From positions 1-5,800 of the forward strand of contig JALOSK010000135.1 of NCBI GenBank assembly GCA_025458465.1: a stretch of DNA of 5,800 nucleotides, written 5' to 3'. This document shows positions 4,736 through 5,800 of this stretch, piece by piece. This DNA is from Sandarakinorhabdus sp. (GTDB lineage: Bacteria > Pseudomonadota > Alphaproteobacteria > Sphingomonadales > Sphingomonadaceae). The stretch's first letter is position 1; every line of letters starts with the position of its first letter. The position numbers were made by a program, and so were the translations under genes. The notes beneath the pieces are model-generated. The model saw only the letters and a program-made list of their open reading frames with translations, did no database searches and was not told the DNA's origin.

Positions 4736-5800
4736 TTACTTCAGCACCTCGTCATACCAGGCCGCCATGTCGTCGCGCAGTTTGGCGAGCTCGGCTTCGG
4801 ACAGATAGATCATGTGGCCGGACTGGTAATAGGTGAACTTGATGTTCTTGCGCAGTTCGGGTGGCAGCAGCATGTGGGACACGTCGAATTCGGCGCCATA
4901 GAAGGGCGTTGCCATGTCGTAATAGCCGTTCAGGAACAGCAGCTTCATGTCCGTGTTGGTGCGCATCGTGTGGGCGAGATCGACGGCGGTGTTGGGGTTG
5001 TTCTGCACGCCCATGCCGCGGCCGGCCGGGCGGTGGCGCCAGTCCCAGCTCCAGCCCGGTTCGCGCGCCGTCAGGCGGTAGGGCAGATCGGTCTTCACGC
5101 CCAGGCGCGTGGCGGCGTAATCGAGGAAGGCGCTGTAATAGGCGCCAGTGATGGCGGTGGAGGCCGGGTCTTCGTCGGGGGTGACGGCGTTCTGATCGGC
5201 CGGGTTGAGCGTGTAGCGCGTGTCGAGCCGGCCGACGGAAAGGCCACGATCGCGCAGCAGTTCGGTCATGAACAGCGGCAGTTCGATGCGCAGTTTCGCC
5301 CGCTTCAGCACGTCGATGGGCAGGCCGGTGTAGGCGTTCATCTGGCGGGCGGTGGCATCCAGTTCGGCCTCTGAAATGTCGCCGCCCTTGGCCAGCGCGG
5401 CGGCATAGGCGCCGCTGGTCCAGGCGCGCACTTCGTTCACGAAGGCATCGAGGCTGGCCGGTTTTCCGCCAGGCAGCGTGCCGTGATACCAGGCAGTCGC
5501 CGCGTATCCGGGAAACAGCGTCAGGTAATTCTGATCATAGCCGGGCTGGCGCACGCCATAGTTCATGATCGTGGAGAGCATGATGACGCCGTTCAGCGAC
5601 AGGCCGCGTTCTTCCAGTTGGGCGGCCAGCGCGCCGGCGCGCAGCGTGCCATAGGATTCGCCCAGCACGACCTTGGGCGATTTCCAGCGGTTGTTCTTCG
5701 TCACATAGCGGATGATGGCGCGGGCGAAGGCATCGGCATCCTGATCGACGCCGTTGAAATCCTTGGCCTGGCGGTCGCCCAGCGGGCGCGACCAGCCGGC
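4736..5800 (-). CDS. Serine carboxypeptidase (peptidase S10 family), C-terminal part; 5' end outside window
   Basis: The frame runs unbroken from the window edge to the TAA at 4736-4738, giving the last 354 residues. An internal GTG at 5702-5704 is not the real start, because conserved sequence continues upstream of it (GWSRPLGDRQAKDFNG at the fragment's residues 2-17). The S10 catalytic triad is present. The serine is residue 49 in LGESYGTLRAG (codon 5654-5656), the aspartate residue 295 in NGYYDMATPF (codon 4916-4918) and the histidine residue 329 in SGHMIYL (codon 4814-4816). S10 enzymes remove C-terminal residues from peptides. Bacterial members of this size are usually exported, but the N-terminus is not visible, so a signal peptide cannot be checked. 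The gene converges on the PAP2 gene and has normal high G+C. I infer a role in peptide scavenging, without direct evidence. Confidence 0.9.
   Translation of the reverse strand, partial: AGWSRPLGDRQAKDFNGVDQDADAFARAIIRYVTKNNRWKSPKVVLGESYGTLRAGALAAQLEERGLSLNGVIMLSTIMNYGVRQPGYDQNYLTLFPGYAATAWYHGTLPGGKPASLDAFVNEVRAWTSGAYAAALAKGGDISEAELDATARQMNAYTGLPIDVLKRAKLRIELPLFMTELLRDRGLSVGRLDTRYTLNPADQNAVTPDEDPASTAITGAYYSAFLDYAATRLGVKTDLPYRLTAREPGWSWDWRHRPAGRGMGVQNNPNTAVDLAHTMRTNTDMKLLFLNGYYDMATPFYGAEFDVSHMLLPPELRKNIKFTYYQSGHMIYLSEAELAKLRDDMAAWYDEVLK

Noticed and set aside
4814..5374. Open frame on the + strand inside the S10 peptidase gene
   Set aside because: It is the antisense shadow of a - strand gene that carries the GESYG serine, aspartate and histidine motifs.

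Overview
The window is GC-rich DNA (single 60-base lines reach about 78% G+C) with densely packed, mostly co-oriented genes. The gene complement and protein style point to an alphaproteobacterium, most likely of the Sphingomonadales. It carries a LolA-type lipoprotein carrier, a short alphaproteobacterial ExoIII, a GTP cyclohydrolase II with a long N-terminal extension, a YkuD-type transpeptidase, and a secreted-type S10 peptidase. The taxonomic call is inference; no 16S or other marker gene is present.

Layout, left to right. (1) Bases 1-133: the C-terminal end of a LuxR-type quorum-sensing regulator (+). (2) 184-795: a complete lolA-like gene (+) with its own signal peptide. (3) 796-1063: a non-coding gap with a perfect 14-bp hairpin and two further complementary segments that could form a folded leader. 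(4) 1064-3431: a tight three-gene operon (+), xthA - ribA - L,D-transpeptidase. Both junctions are the same 4-nt GTGA overlap, so ribA and the transpeptidase each start at a GTG. (5) 3432-3588: a gap where composition falls abruptly, with small inverted and direct repeats. (6) 3589-4677: a multi-pass membrane PAP2-superfamily protein (+). Its first half is AT-rich (37-40% G+C) and its second half, which holds the catalytic motifs, is 53-68% G+C. (7) 4679-4701: a hairpin in the convergent gap. (8) 4736 to the window end: the C-terminal 354 residues of a serine carboxypeptidase (S10) on the - strand, with all three catalytic residues visible.

How the genes fit together. The xthA-ribA-ldt operon joins base-excision DNA repair, the first step of riboflavin synthesis and a cell-wall crosslinking enzyme. 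These have no obvious shared pathway, so the tight coupling looks like conserved housekeeping synteny with lolA upstream. The PAP2 gene is the odd one out. Its composition suggests later acquisition or a mosaic origin, and its motif arrangement resembles the PAP2_3/Aur1-like group that includes lipid phosphotransferases. That would be notable if the host is a sphingolipid-producing sphingomonad. I see no CRISPR array, tRNA, rRNA, transposase or phage gene. Most of the window is ordinary core genome; the PAP2 gene and the structured gap before xthA are the parts most worth a second look.
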